From positions 4,915 to 68,914 of the forward strand of contig NZ_CAJUCP010000025.1 in the NCBI RefSeq assembly GCF_910585425.1: DNA of 64,000 nt. The letters run 5' to 3'. A program made the translations under genes and the position numbers. The DNA comes from an uncultured Acetatifactor sp. (GTDB lineage Bacteria > Bacillota > Clostridia > Lachnospirales > Lachnospiraceae). The notes under the pieces were generated by a model. It saw nothing but the letters and a program-made list of their open reading frames with translations, searched no databases and was not told the DNA's origin. Shown piece after piece: positions 1 through 6,953 of the stretch. Each line of letters starts with the position of its first letter. Position 1 is the stretch's first letter.

Positions 1-74
1 CCCTGTAGCCGAGGATGCGCCCTTGTACCCTGTAGCCGAGGATGCGCCCTTGTCCCCTGTAGCCGAGGATGCGC
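1..74. repeat. 27-nt tandem direct repeat, about 2.7 copies
   Basis: A unit beginning CCTGTAGCCGAGGATGCGCC recurs at about 2, 29 and 56. It encodes the KGASSATG(Y/D) repeats of the minus-strand gene and runs off the window edge, so total copy number is unknown. Confidence 0.85.
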
Positions 75-414
75 CGTGTTCTTCATCAGATCCTGCCTCT
101 TTGTTAACCCGCTTTGTTGTATATTCAATTGCAGCTTTCACGATTCCGGCTATGCTGATAGATGCCCCAATCTTTATTTTTGTGGAAGAAATCTTTGTGC
201 CATCGCTTTGTTTTGATATGACTCCGCTTTGTTCCACCTCATGGAAAACGCTTTTAGATGGTGGATAATGCGAGAATACATCCAGCGGATACTCACAAGC
301 GTGAAAACCACATGCGCATACTTCTGCCTTGTCCTCCTCATATTCTTTCCCTTCTTCATACTGGAACCCTCTACATGTCATATCTTTATTGAATCCCTTA
401 AAAGACTTAATCAT
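1..414 (-). CDS. DUF7666-like phage protein with Gly/Ser/Ala/Thr repeat tail (3' end outside window)
   Basis: The minus-strand frame is open from an ATG at 414 to the window edge (138 codons), preceded by AAAGGAG. The N-terminus (MIKSFKGFNKDMTCRGFQYE, then a CACGFHACEYPLDVF block near residues 34-48) matches my memory of DUF7666 phage/plasmid proteins of unknown function. After about residue 120 it enters a repeat of 9 residues (KGASSATGD/Y) encoded by 27-nt direct repeats. Such tails are typical of the family and may form a beta-helix-like rod. The protein is cut by the window start. No enzymatic role can be assigned. Confidence 0.7.
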   Translation of the reverse strand, partial: MIKSFKGFNKDMTCRGFQYEEGKEYEEDKAEVCACGFHACEYPLDVFSHYPPSKSVFHEVEQSGVISKQSDGTKISSTKIKIGASISIAGIVKAAIEYTTKRVNKEAGSDEEHGASSATGDKGASSATGYKGASSATG

Positions 415-499
415 TTCTAAAAATTCTCCTTTCTGGCGGCGAATCGCCCCGCCGCCATGGGCTGTGATGAATCAAATCGTAACAGCACGAAATCAACAG

Positions 500-802
500 T
501 TACCAAATATATGATTTTCCAAATATTGAGATAAAATCTTCTCTTGTTCCAAAGTTCGACTCGAAATATTTCTGGCACCTCTCCTTAAGGATAAGGTCTA
601 GCCCTATATTCGGGTTGTTATGTACGGAATAGTCAGATGCATTGTGCAGTTCCGGGGCCAATGGGACGACAAATCCGTACTTCTCGCATATCTCCCTGCG
701 TCCAGTCCCTGGGAACACATGGTGGATGGCCACGTTCGGGTTTCCGGTGATATAGCAGTGTCCCATATCATCTGTCAGCACACTTTTCAATCTTTTTGCC
801 AT
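500..802 (-). CDS. Small HNH-like phage protein
   Basis: A 100-residue protein with a CYITGNP...IHHVFPGTGRR segment near residues 16-36. A His pair close to a single Cys resembles the HNH/DUF968-like putative nucleases found beside ERF and NinB genes in Firmicutes phages. Only one Cys is present, so a zinc knuckle is not obvious. The start overlaps the preceding NinB-like gene by 35 nt, as expected in a packed phage early operon. A nuclease or recombination role is inferred from context, not shown. Confidence 0.65.
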   Translation of the reverse strand: MAKRLKSVLTDDMGHCYITGNPNVAIHHVFPGTGRREICEKYGFVVPLAPELHNASDYSVHNNPNIGLDLILKERCQKYFESNFGTREDFISIFGKSYIW

Positions 803-1346
803 ACTCCGTCATCATCCTTTCCAGTTCTGCAGGAGGCAGCGTCTCTATCCCAATTTCCTTGCACTCGCTGACAAGTCCTTCTATCAGGTGAGACATCTCC
901 TTCTTGTCGTACTCACTGGAGCCTTTCAGCATCATATATGTCCGATACATAATGCCCCCCTTGCCAGGCTTCACCTGGGAGGTCGGCTTCAGGTGGTAAG
1001 TCTGCGCCTCGTCCACGGCCTTCTGTGCTTCATCCGTATCCGGAAGGACTGCATATACTGCCTGGCCGTCAATGATGGCAATCTGCCCGTATCTGCGCAG
1101 GAGATAATTGTGCATGTACGGCTTGCTCACATGGAGCATGTCCGCGGCCTCCGATGCCAATTTCCAATAATAGGCATTGGAATCAAGGCTCCGCTTCCTG
1201 CGCTTCTTCCTAATCTCCACATCTAGGCCCTCCTCCTGGGAAAGCGCCAGGGCCTCCGCGGTATCCATCTGCCGACTTTCCAGTGTTATCGTCAAGCTGC
1301 CAGACAGGGTTCGGCCCATGTCTTTGATTTTCGCTACAAACTTCAT
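768..1346 (-). CDS. NinB-like phage recombination protein
   Basis: 192 residues. The N-terminal half contains RSLDSNAYYWKLASEAADML (about residues 52-71), the hallmark of NinB/Orf-like proteins that bind single-stranded DNA during phage recombination. The start ATG overlaps the stop of the ERF gene by one base (TGATG), so translation is probably coupled. Position directly after ERF supports a role in the same strand-annealing pathway. The C-terminal half is not something I recognise. Confidence 0.65.
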   Translation of the reverse strand: MKFVAKIKDMGRTLSGSLTITLESRQMDTAEALALSQEEGLDVEIRKKRRKRSLDSNAYYWKLASEAADMLHVSKPYMHNYLLRRYGQIAIIDGQAVYAVLPDTDEAQKAVDEAQTYHLKPTSQVKPGKGGIMYRTYMMLKGSSEYDKKEMSHLIEGLVSECKEIGIETLPPAELERMMTEYGKKIEKCADR

Positions 1347-1999
1347 CAGGATGCCACCTTATCGGGCTGCTTCTTCATTTTTGTGATGCAGTCCTTAATC
1401 TGCAGCTTTGTCAAATTATCAACGCTGTCAACTTTATAGGTCTTTGTCACGGCCCCCCATCCATATCCTGTCCTGACAAGTTCTCCTTTTAGTTCTTCCA
1501 GCAGCCTATTGCGTTCATCATCGGAATTTGTCTGCGAAGCTCCGCGGTCCCCCTTTCTAGTGCTTTCATGGGAATCAGCGTCAGGGTCATCCATCATATC
1601 CTCTGTCGGTATGCAGAAAGTCTGGAAACATGCATACTTGAATGCAACGGACATAGCCTTGTTAGTTGCCTTATCCCCACTATCCATTCCCTCTCCGACC
1701 ACCACGGCTTCTACATTGGAACCGTCAGTAGCATAGAACCTATAGCGCATCTTGCAGACAGAGTAAATCAGTGAGGCGCCTTTCGCTGTCGTCCTTTCCT
1801 CCCTCGTCTGTTCAAGGACTTCCGGAACGCAGAATATCTTATGTTTTATCATTGCAGGATTCAGGGCGTTCATTACCGAATCGATTCCGCGATATTTGAA
1901 TCCCTGCTGCTTGTTCGTGTCGTTCTTCCCAACTACTCCGATATCTTCCATCACTCCACAGATTGCGGAATAAATCATGCTTTTTGCAGCTTCTCCCAT
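1346..1999 (-). CDS. ERF family single-strand annealing protein
   Basis: About 217 residues. Residues 1-130 match the ERF family (phage recombinases analogous to RecT/Redbeta): a GVVGKNDTNKQQGFKYRGID segment and the later GDKATNKAMSVAFKYAC block are characteristic. It should anneal homologous ssDNA during phage replication. The start was chosen at 1999 rather than the upstream in-frame ATG at 2014, because 1999 forms a TGATG overlap with the restored end of the DUF1351 gene. The C-terminal region is hydrophilic and variable. It is part of the minus-strand early operon. Confidence 0.85.
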   Translation of the reverse strand: MGEAAKSMIYSAICGVMEDIGVVGKNDTNKQQGFKYRGIDSVMNALNPAMIKHKIFCVPEVLEQTREERTTAKGASLIYSVCKMRYRFYATDGSNVEAVVVGEGMDSGDKATNKAMSVAFKYACFQTFCIPTEDMMDDPDADSHESTRKGDRGASQTNSDDERNRLLEELKGELVRTGYGWGAVTKTYKVDSVDNLTKLQIKDCITKMKKQPDKVAS

Positions 2000-2196
2000 C
2001 ACATCATCTCCCATTCAATTCCTACGCTGTCCATGTACATCTCCAGCTTTTCCTTGGCATCTGCGGAAAGGGATATCCTGTACTCGTACAGCTCCGTTTC
2101 ATCCCCATCGTCCGGAATCATGCTATCTATTACTTCCTGTGCCGCTTCTGCTTTTGCCTGCTCCACTGCAGCAGCCTTTTCCGCTTCTGCCCTCCT
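1999..2196 (-). other. Out-of-frame C-terminal segment of the DUF1351 gene
   Basis: This 65-codon frame begins inside the coding end of the DUF1351 gene at the tandem AGG AGG codons and stops with TGA at 2001-1999. It encodes the continuation of the Ala/Glu-rich coil followed by DGDETELYEYRISLSADAKE, a domain-like ending. Its stop overlaps the ERF start as TGATG, the same junction style as elsewhere in this operon. It is therefore very likely the true 3' end of the gene. Confidence 0.75.
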
Positions 2197-3025
2197 GGCG
2201 CGCCAGATCTGCCATCCTTAAGGCTTCGGCTTTCTCTTCCTCGGCACGCCTCAGGGCTTCCTGCTTCTCCATTTCTGCCTTTCGCAGGGCTGCCTCCTTT
2301 TCTTCCTTGGCCCGCTGCTCCGCCAGAATCCTCTCCCGCTCTTCCCGGCGGGCGCGTTCCTCTTCCTCCCGGCGCTGCCGCTCCTGCTCTTTGGCGAGTA
2401 TCTCTTTCTTCTGGTTCTCATAGGAGCTTATGCATGCCATGGCTTCCGAAAGGTCAAGTCTCTTACGGTACACGTCCATGGCCTTTTCCACTGCCTCGGA
2501 ATCCATCCCCTGGATGGTGGCTAGGTCTTTCTGCGTCCTATCTGTCAGGCCGGATATCTCATTCCTGATGTCTTTTTCCTTTGTGGTCGCATTCTCCCAC
2601 TTCCGGTCATAGATGGATGTCAGTGGGATGTAATCCCTGAGAGACTCCGGAACCAGTTCTCCATATATGCCCGCTATCAGCTCCCTCTTCCTCTCGATGC
2701 GCTTCGCCTCGAACTCTTGGACTTGCCCATTGATTAAGTCGATAGGTTCATCATACATAGCTATCAGAGCCTTGGCCTGTGATTCAAACCTCTCCCATGG
2801 CTCCATGTACCGCTTCTTTTCGTCCTTCAGATTGTCCTGGAACGTCTTCTTCTGAGCCCTCAGGCTGGCCACGTGTTTCTTTGCCATGGCCTTGCTGTCT
2901 TCCGTGAACACGGCTCCCTTATACTCTGAAAGCCTGTCCTGTAGCGCTTTTTCCACCTGCTCGAAGTTGCAGGATATCTTTGCGCTCTCCTGTACAATTA
3001 CTGCTGTTACTTCGCTCACCTTCAT
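2123..3025 (-). CDS. DUF1351 family phage protein, C-terminus displaced by a frameshift
   Basis: Residues 1-205 are a helical DUF1351-type domain. Residues 206-270 are a highly charged coiled coil (E/R/A-rich). The continuous frame ends in about 25 residues of Gly/Ser/Cys-rich sequence unlike the family. The adjacent frame (see 1999-2196) instead continues the Ala/Glu coil and ends in a plausible DUF1351 C-terminal domain. A 1-nt change, or a +1 shift near the AGGAGG at 2191-2196, would rejoin them. Function unknown; the genes usually sit beside ERF/RecT. The start overlaps the previous gene by 4 nt (ATGA). Confidence 0.8.
   Translation of the reverse strand: MKVSEVTAVIVQESAKISCNFEQVEKALQDRLSEYKGAVFTEDSKAMAKKHVASLRAQKKTFQDNLKDEKKRYMEPWERFESQAKALIAMYDEPIDLINGQVQEFEAKRIERKRELIAGIYGELVPESLRDYIPLTSIYDRKWENATTKEKDIRNEISGLTDRTQKDLATIQGMDSEAVEKAMDVYRKRLDLSEAMACISSYENQKKEILAKEQERQRREEEERARREERERILAEQRAKEEKEAALRKAEMEKQEALRRAEEEKAEALRMADLARQEGRSGKGCCSGAGKSRSGTGSNR
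2320..2369 (-). repeat. 50-bp inverted repeat arm (in DUF1351 gene)
   Basis: The reverse complement of this segment is identical to 7541-7590 in the Mrr-type gene. Both encode an EEEERARREERERILA coil. Identity decays on both sides. Confidence 0.85.
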
Positions 3026-3318
3026 CCCTCCTTCACCTGCATTTCCAGCACACTTTTCCTCGGGCAGTAATAATGGGTAATCTTCCCATCCTTGCCAGCC
3101 GGAACGGCCACAAGCACCCTGTCGTTCTTGCTTACATCGTCAAATTTGACATGGGATTTCCTTATCCCGTCTGGCACATACTGTCTTGCTGACTCTCCGG
3201 CCGGGACTTCCCTGATGACCGTACCAGTCTTTTCCGTCCATGACCCGCCGGCCTGGCTCTTCCATGTTACCTTATCTCCTGCCTTCAATTTCCCTATCCT
3301 CTCTTTCCGCCTCTTCAT
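3022..3318 (-). CDS. Small basic phage protein of unknown function
   Basis: 98 residues, Lys/Arg-rich N-terminus (MKRRKERIGKLKAGDKVTWK). The arrangement of short beta-prone segments, GDKVTW...GTVIREVPAGE, resembles a small SH3/KOW-like barrel, which is only an impression. It overlaps the DUF1351 start by 4 nt and the upstream small gene by 47 nt. No family recognised. Confidence 0.65.
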   Translation of the reverse strand: MKRRKERIGKLKAGDKVTWKSQAGGSWTEKTGTVIREVPAGESARQYVPDGIRKSHVKFDDVSKNDRVLVAVPAGKDGKITHYYCPRKSVLEMQVKEG

Positions 3319-3427
3319 ATGCCTGTCTTTCCCTCTTCATCCGGGCCCGGCTGGGCAACCGGTACTCCTGCTCGTCCCACCACCAGTCAACGGTCATGGG
3401 ATTCTCTACCTCAATCTGCGCCATCAT
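3272..3427 (-). CDS. Very small Trp/Glu-rich phage protein
   Basis: 51 codons starting MMAQIEVENPMTVDWWWDEQ and ending in an Arg/Glu-rich helix. The start has AAGGAG eight bases upstream. It overlaps the genes on either side, as tightly packed phage early genes do. No known family; codon pattern and ribosome site are the support. Confidence 0.5.
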   Translation of the reverse strand: MMAQIEVENPMTVDWWWDEQEYRLPSRARMKRERQAYEEAEREDREIEGRR

Positions 3428-3584
3428 CGCCAATCTCCTTGTAATCCTGGCATGCGCTGAGCACTACCCTTTTCCCACCATCAAAGTCCCTTGTAGGCGT
3501 TGGTTCTATTGATATCTCTTCTTTCCCACATTCCCCATCCTGGAAAAATGCACATGTATCATCAGTGCAATTAACTTTACGCAC
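3411..3584 (-). CDS. Small Cys-containing phage protein (GTG start)
   Basis: 57 codons from a GTG at 3584 with AAAGGA about seven bases upstream. Three cysteines (NCTDDTC...GECG) near residues 6-19 suggest a small metal site or disulfide. The open frame extends upstream through a further CIHYKGCG segment, back to an in-frame stop, without an ATG. The true start could therefore lie earlier at a rare codon. Its 17-nt overlap with the next gene and sensible composition argue that it is coding. Confidence 0.45.
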   Translation of the reverse strand: MRKVNCTDDTCAFFQDGECGKEEISIEPTPTRDFDGGKRVVLSACQDYKEIGDDGAD

Positions 3585-3641
3585 TTGACCATCCTTTCCA
3601 CATCCTTTATAATGGATGCATAGATACTTTTAAGTATTTGG

Positions 3642-3674
3642 TAGGCCCCAAGCTTTGACCGGCGGTGGGGCCTA
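3642..3674. terminator. 9-bp inverted repeat after a small membrane gene
   Basis: TAGGCCCCA and TGGGGCCTA form perfect arms around a 15-nt loop, beginning at the stop codon of the minus-strand gene ending at 3672. The U-rich flank (TATCTTATTTTT) lies on the plus-strand side, so intrinsic termination of minus-strand transcripts is uncertain. It may instead be an RNA-stability or attenuation hairpin. Confidence 0.45.
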
Positions 3675-3842
3675 TCTTATTTTTCCGTCCTCCTTGATGG
3701 ACAGGTAGGCGCATATCCCGCAGATTGCTGTCAACGCAATCGCCGTTATGTACATCCCGCCTTCCGCCGCTCCAGGGGCTGCCAGCATGGCCAAGAACGA
3801 GATTGCTCCGAGGACATTGCTGGAATTGAGCCATTTCCGCAT
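3672..3842 (-). CDS. Small two-helix membrane protein
   Basis: 56 codons starting MRKWLNSSNVLGAISFLAML. Two hydrophobic stretches (about residues 10-25 and 30-48) are separated by a Gly/Pro turn, with a charged tail. AAAGGGGG lies upstream of the ATG. The layout is like a small phage membrane protein. No family recognised, and a role in holin-like or superinfection functions would be speculation. Confidence 0.5.
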   Translation of the reverse strand: MRKWLNSSNVLGAISFLAMLAAPGAAEGGMYITAIALTAICGICAYLSIKEDGKIR

Positions 3843-3866
3843 CAGTTCCGCCCCCTTTCTTTTGGC

Positions 3867-4154
3867 CTACAGCGTCAGCAGCCGCTCCTTTTCCTCACCG
3901 TCCACCTCAAAGTAGTTGCATAGGAGAAGCAAATCCCCATAACTGAAAGGGTCTTCTATCACCCGCTTCCCCTTGTCTTTCTTCGGGTCAGGCATCCTCA
4001 GCATCTGGGATACCCTGCCAGGGGATACTCCCAAGACCTCAGCCACATCCGCCTGGCGTTTCCCATTCAGCTTCATCTGCTTGACCACCCAGCCTTTCAG
4101 GTCACGGACTTTATAGTCCTTTTTCTGCTGGGCATTCAATGCCACTCTCGGCAT
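3867..4154 (-). CDS. Phage HTH DNA-binding protein
   Basis: About 95 residues. A helix-turn-helix lies at about residues 30-55 (KRQADVAEVLGVSPGRVSQM), followed by a charged linker and a C-terminal helix. The ATG at 4154 was chosen because the GGGGG block lies eight bases upstream; ATG 4160 and GTG 4163 are alternatives. Probably a regulator of the early operon (inference). Confidence 0.7.
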   Translation of the reverse strand: MPRVALNAQQKKDYKVRDLKGWVVKQMKLNGKRQADVAEVLGVSPGRVSQMLRMPDPKKDKGKRVIEDPFSYGDLLLLCNYFEVDGEEKERLLTL

Positions 4155-4166
4155 CCGCATCACCCC

Positions 4167-4310
4167 CTACCTGACCACATATCCTTCTGATTCATATTTC
4201 ATCCTTGCGGCGGCTTCATCTTGCGCCATGACAATTACACTAAATCTTTCCAAAATACCGCACGGAAGCTTCTTGAAACATACAAACATTACTCTGTTAA
4301 TTGCTTTCAC
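4167..4310 (-). CDS. Very small phage protein (GTG start)
   Basis: 47 codons starting at GTG 4310 behind a strong AAGGAGG site. The sequence (VKAINRVMFVCFKKLPCGIL...) is short, basic and contains two cysteines. It lies directly after the 52-residue membrane gene. Function unknown. Confidence 0.5.
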   Translation of the reverse strand: MKAINRVMFVCFKKLPCGILERFSVIVMAQDEAAARMKYESEGYVVR

Positions 4311-4323
4311 TCTCTTCACCTCC

Positions 4324-4482
4324 TTATCTCAAAACCCCGGCCATGCACAGCACAATCACAAATGCCAATGCAAAGCCCAAAATCTCCGCGATAATTCCAA
4401 CTGCATAGTTCAGCAGCATGTGGAGCCGTTCATCTGACATCGGCTCCCGGTCCCTCTTAGACCGCAATCTGATTTCATCCAT
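4324..4482 (-). CDS. Small single-pass membrane protein
   Basis: 52 codons. A charged N-terminal half (MDEIRLRSKRDREPMSDERL) is followed by one transmembrane helix near residues 27-50. The ribosome site AGGAGG lies seven bases upstream and is near perfect. Part of the minus-strand prophage operon; no family recognised. Confidence 0.55.
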   Translation of the reverse strand: MDEIRLRSKRDREPMSDERLHMLLNYAVGIIAEILGFALAFVIVLCMAGVLR

Positions 4483-4570
4483 AAAATTTCCTCCTGTTCT
4501 TGCCGATACAGAGGAAATGTGATATAATTCCCTTGTATCCGCATTACCTTGCTTAATGTGTGATACTTGC

Positions 4571-4601
4571 CCTATCTGGTGTCGCTATCACCGGATGGGG
4601 C
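4571..4601. terminator. Stem-loop after the ImmA-like gene
   Basis: CCCTATCTGGTG pairs imperfectly with CACCGGATGGGG around a 7-nt loop, immediately downstream of the minus-strand metallopeptidase gene. No clear U-tract follows, so it may be a processing or attenuation hairpin. Confidence 0.4.
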
Positions 4602-4602
4602 T

Positions 4603-4908
4603 TTATTCTTGAACTAATGCGTCAATCATCATTTGTGCCGCCCTATTCGCTTGCTGTTCATATTCTACATATAATTTTTCATCAACCTCTCCCGAAAGAA
4701 TATTCCCTTTATCATAATGCAGATATGCGTGGGCTAATTCGTGTGCAAGTTCATAATTGAAATCATCTATGGTTGATAAATCTTGCTTTATAGCAATCCT
4801 ATCTCCCTGAATCATTGCCCTATTTGCGCGTAATGGGGCGAATTTTACAACGATTCCTTTTTCGGCTGCCATATGTACTAGCTTGCAAAATATAACCCCT
4901 TTATCCAT
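4603..4908 (-). CDS. ImmA/IrrE-type metallopeptidase-like protein
   Basis: 101 residues with the zinc-peptidase motif HELAH at about residues 56-60 (YELAHELAHAYLHYDKG). This is the family that cleaves XRE repressors to induce integrative elements and phages. It is short compared with typical 130-250-residue members, so it is a minimal peptidase domain. It follows the Rha gene by 5 nt. A second, differently built ImmA-like gene lies at 6954. This one could target the HTH proteins encoded nearby (inference). Confidence 0.75.
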   Translation of the reverse strand: MDKGVIFCKLVHMAAEKGIVVKFAPLRANRAMIQGDRIAIKQDLSTIDDFNYELAHELAHAYLHYDKGNILSGEVDEKLYVEYEQQANRAAQMMIDALVQE

Positions 4909-4913
4909 ACAAA

Positions 4914-5432
4914 TTACTCATTGGTATCCGAAAAGTCCGATAAATCCATCTGCTTATACTCCGGAACCTTTACAAAATCATCTGTCAGTTTCACGCCAAA
5001 CTGCGCCGATACCTTTCTGAAATTCTCTGCAATCTTGTACGGGGCCAGGTTCTGGCGGTGTGCCACTCTGTCCATGGCTTTCAGGTAACTTGCCAGTTCT
5101 CCAAGGGGGATTTCAGAGGGACTTGCGGTCACCAGTTCATGTTCCATCTCGTGGAACCGGTTGATATACCGGGCGGTGAACTCTGTGCCTTTCTGCCCTG
5201 TCAGCTTGTGAGCAATAAACTCACAGCCTTTCTTTGTGACGAGGAAACAAGCAACTGTCTTATTCTGTTCCGTGGTATAGGTTGATTCTGTAAAGAAATC
5301 GGAAAACGCAATTTTGCTTTCTCCTAAATGCTCACAATATTTCCTGATGTCTCTCATTAAATCACAATGCCTTTTGTCCACCATCTGTGCCACTTCCATA
5401 GAAGTGAGCGTTGTTTTTGACAAATCGTTCAT
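4914..5432 (-). CDS. Rha family phage regulatory protein
   Basis: 172 residues. Residues 1-95 match the phage pRha domain: LTSMEVAQMVDKRHCDLMRDI, then FFTESTYTT and FLVTKKGCEFIAHKLTGQKG...FTARYINRFHEME. The ribosome site is AGGAGG. Rha proteins are phage regulators of uncertain mechanism; some interfere with lysogeny in strains lacking host factors. It lies downstream of the lysogeny switch on the lytic-strand side, a normal place. Confidence 0.85.
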   Translation of the reverse strand: MNDLSKTTLTSMEVAQMVDKRHCDLMRDIRKYCEHLGESKIAFSDFFTESTYTTEQNKTVACFLVTKKGCEFIAHKLTGQKGTEFTARYINRFHEMEHELVTASPSEIPLGELASYLKAMDRVAHRQNLAPYKIAENFRKVSAQFGVKLTDDFVKVPEYKQMDLSDFSDTNE

Positions 5433-5497
5433 TCCTACCTCCTATTATTTTGAATTTTGTGCTATAATCTCCTTATCAAATGCAAAGGAGAAAACAA

Positions 5498-5983
5498 ATG
5501 AATTGCATAACCTTAATAATTTCTATAGCTGGCTTCGTATTATCTTCTGCACAATGGGTATATACTCTGTACTGCAAACGCACCAATTACAAAATTTTTG
5601 TCGAGAAATTTGAATGGTATAAACATGAAGACCGAAATACATGTATATTGTCTCTTTCCATCCAAAACCTATCGAATTCACCGCTCATAATAACGCGCAT
5701 GAGCATTAATGGAACTCAATGCCATCTGTCACACCAGTTCGTAGGCGAACACTATTATCCACACTTCCCGGAATGTGACATTCCATGTACAGAGCGTATA
5801 TTATCGGCTGATTTTCCTATAAACATTGTCCCCAACTCTGGAATGATGCATAAAGTTGTTTTTGATTTCACCGATAAATCGTTCACAATCGGAAAACTGG
5901 TTGAGTTGGAAGTGCAGACCACCAACAAATCAAAAATAAATACTTTATATTGCCCAGACTCAAGTATGGGATTAAAGTTCTGA
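5498..5983 (+). CDS. Membrane-anchored small protein in the prophage switch region
   Basis: 161 residues from the ATG at 5498 (AGGAG seven bases upstream; an ATG at 5480 is less well placed). One N-terminal transmembrane segment (about residues 3-22) is followed by a beta-rich soluble domain containing ILSLSIQNLSNSPLIITRM, resembling proteins with an immunoglobulin-like extracytoplasmic or cytosolic fold. It lies on the plus strand within an otherwise minus-strand block and is more A+T-rich than its neighbours. A lysogenic-conversion or superinfection-exclusion gene is possible (inference). A TATAAT at 5463-5468 may be its -10 element. Confidence 0.65.
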   Translation: MNCITLIISIAGFVLSSAQWVYTLYCKRTNYKIFVEKFEWYKHEDRNTCILSLSIQNLSNSPLIITRMSINGTQCHLSHQFVGEHYYPHFPECDIPCTERILSADFPINIVPNSGMMHKVVFDFTDKSFTIGKLVELEVQTTNKSKINTLYCPDSSMGLKF

Positions 5984-5985
5984 AT

Positions 5986-6081
5986 CTAATGCCGTCTCTT
6001 ATAGATAAAAAGCGCTATGTTGGAAATTATTGTAATGATAGATAAAGCCAGTGCTATAATTGTTATATCCGTTTGTTTCAC
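5986..6081 (-). CDS. Putative 31-residue membrane peptide downstream of the Cro-like gene
   Basis: A GTG start follows AGGAGGAG, seven bases after the stop of the Cro-like gene. The product is a single hydrophobic helix (VKQTDITIIALALSIITIIS) with a KRRH tail, like holin-like or type I toxin peptides. Spacing between ribosome site and GTG is tight, so expression is uncertain. Confidence 0.4.
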   Translation of the reverse strand: MKQTDITIIALALSIITIISNIALFIYKRRH

Positions 6082-6087
6082 CTCCTC

Positions 6088-6315
6088 CTAGTTTTGCACT
6101 GCGCAACTTTCTCTGTAAAAAAAATAAACTGCAAAATCCTTAGGCTCAATATGCAATAAATCCGAAAGCTTCTCGGCTTCATTTAAATCCATAGGACGAA
6201 TATTGTTTATTTTCTGATTAACAGTAGGCTGCGCAAGGCCTAATGAATTTGCAACATCCTTTTGCGTTATCTGCAATTCTGCCATTCTTCCCTTGATTTT
6301 ATTTGTGTTAATCAA
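6088..6315 (-). CDS. Cro-like XRE regulator
   Basis: 75 residues from a TTG at 6315 with AAAGGAGG seven bases upstream (an upstream in-frame ATG also exists). The helix-turn-helix lies at about residues 16-40 (QITQKDVANSLGLAQPTVNQ). It is divergent from the CI-like gene at 6466, the classic lysogeny-switch layout. Expression would come from the promoter at 6342-6370. Its coding end itself contains a fourth copy of the presumed operator (6096-6107). Confidence 0.8.
   Translation of the reverse strand: MINTNKIKGRMAELQITQKDVANSLGLAQPTVNQKINNIRPMDLNEAEKLSDLLHIEPKDFAVYFFYRESCAVQN
6096..6107. promoter_or_regulatory. Switch operator copy 4 inside the Cro-like gene
   Basis: GCACTGCGCAAC, in the last codons of the Cro-like gene, about 240 bp from copy 1. 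It could support looping between distant repressor-bound sites (inference). Confidence 0.5.
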
Positions 6316-6341
6316 AGCAATTCCTCCTTTCTTCATTTTCA

Positions 6342-6370
6342 ATAGTAGCACTATGCAACTTATATGTCAA
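6342..6370 (-). promoter_or_regulatory. Sigma-A promoter for the Cro-like gene
   Basis: On the minus strand, TTGACA (6370-6365) and TACTAT (6347-6342) are separated by exactly 17 nt. The spacer contains one 12-bp operator copy, so a bound repressor would block polymerase. Confidence 0.75.
6348..6359. promoter_or_regulatory. Switch operator copy 1
   Basis: GCACTATGCAAC; matches consensus GCWYTRYGCAAY shared with the copies at 6373, 6414 and 6096. It lies inside the spacer of the minus-strand promoter. Confidence 0.65.
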
Positions 6371-6372
6371 TA

Positions 6373-6384
6373 GCTCTACGCAAC
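6373..6384. promoter_or_regulatory. Switch operator copy 2
   Basis: GCTCTACGCAAC, 25 bp from copy 1 and just upstream of the minus-strand -35 element. Confidence 0.65.
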
Positions 6385-6411
6385 TTTTTTTAATTAATTT
6401 TAATTTGTCTA

Positions 6412-6440
6412 TTGCATTGCGCAATAATTTGTAATATAAT
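6412..6440 (+). promoter_or_regulatory. Sigma-A promoter for the CI-like gene, overlapped by operator copy 3
   Basis: TTGCAT (6412-6417), 17-nt spacer, TATAAT (6435-6440). Operator copy 3 (GCATTGCGCAAT, 6414-6425) overlaps the -35 box, suggesting repression of the repressor gene when this site is filled. Confidence 0.7.
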
Positions 6441-6465
6441 GTCTGTAGTAGAGAGGTGATTCAAT

Positions 6466-6900
6466 ATGACGAATGCAGAAATAGGAAATAGAATCAAATA
6501 TGCTCGTGACCTTAGGGATGCAACTCTGGATGATATCGCCAAAAAAGTAGGAGTTACAAAATCTACCATACAGCGCTATGAAGCCGGAAAGATTACTACT
6601 ATAAAGCTCCCTGTCGTTGAAGCAATAGCAATAGCTTTGAATGTAAATCCTGCATGGGTTGTTGGAAAGTCAGACGAAATGGAACTTCCCTCGCAAAAAA
6701 TTCCTAAAATCATGCAGTACTACGAAAAGCTCAATGACATAGGAAAGCATGAAGCCACAAAGAGGGTCATGGAGCTGACGGAGGTTCCGCGGTATTTAAA
6801 GGAAGATACCAATTATGTCAACGCCGCCCATGCCATTGACGGAGCATCCGAAGAGGACAAGCAGTTTGATGAAGACATCATGGATGACGAAAATTTTTAA
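6466..6900 (+). CDS. CI-like XRE phage repressor
   Basis: 144 residues. HTH_3 domain at about residues 5-60 (TLDDIAKKVGVTKSTIQRYEAGK). The C-terminal part is helical and acidic, ending in a DEDIMDDENF-like tail. It lacks the S24 LexA-type autoprotease domain of lambda CI. Inactivation by an ImmA/IrrE peptidase, whose gene follows 53 nt downstream, is the expected induction route, as in Bacillus ICEBs1/phi105-type elements (family knowledge; inference here). Confidence 0.85.
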   Translation: MTNAEIGNRIKYARDLRDATLDDIAKKVGVTKSTIQRYEAGKITTIKLPVVEAIAIALNVNPAWVVGKSDEMELPSQKIPKIMQYYEKLNDIGKHEATKRVMELTEVPRYLKEDTNYVNAAHAIDGASEEDKQFDEDIMDDENF

Positions 6901-6953
6901 GTCCATTTTATAGGACTTCATATCTGTCACAATATTATAAAAGGGGTGATATT

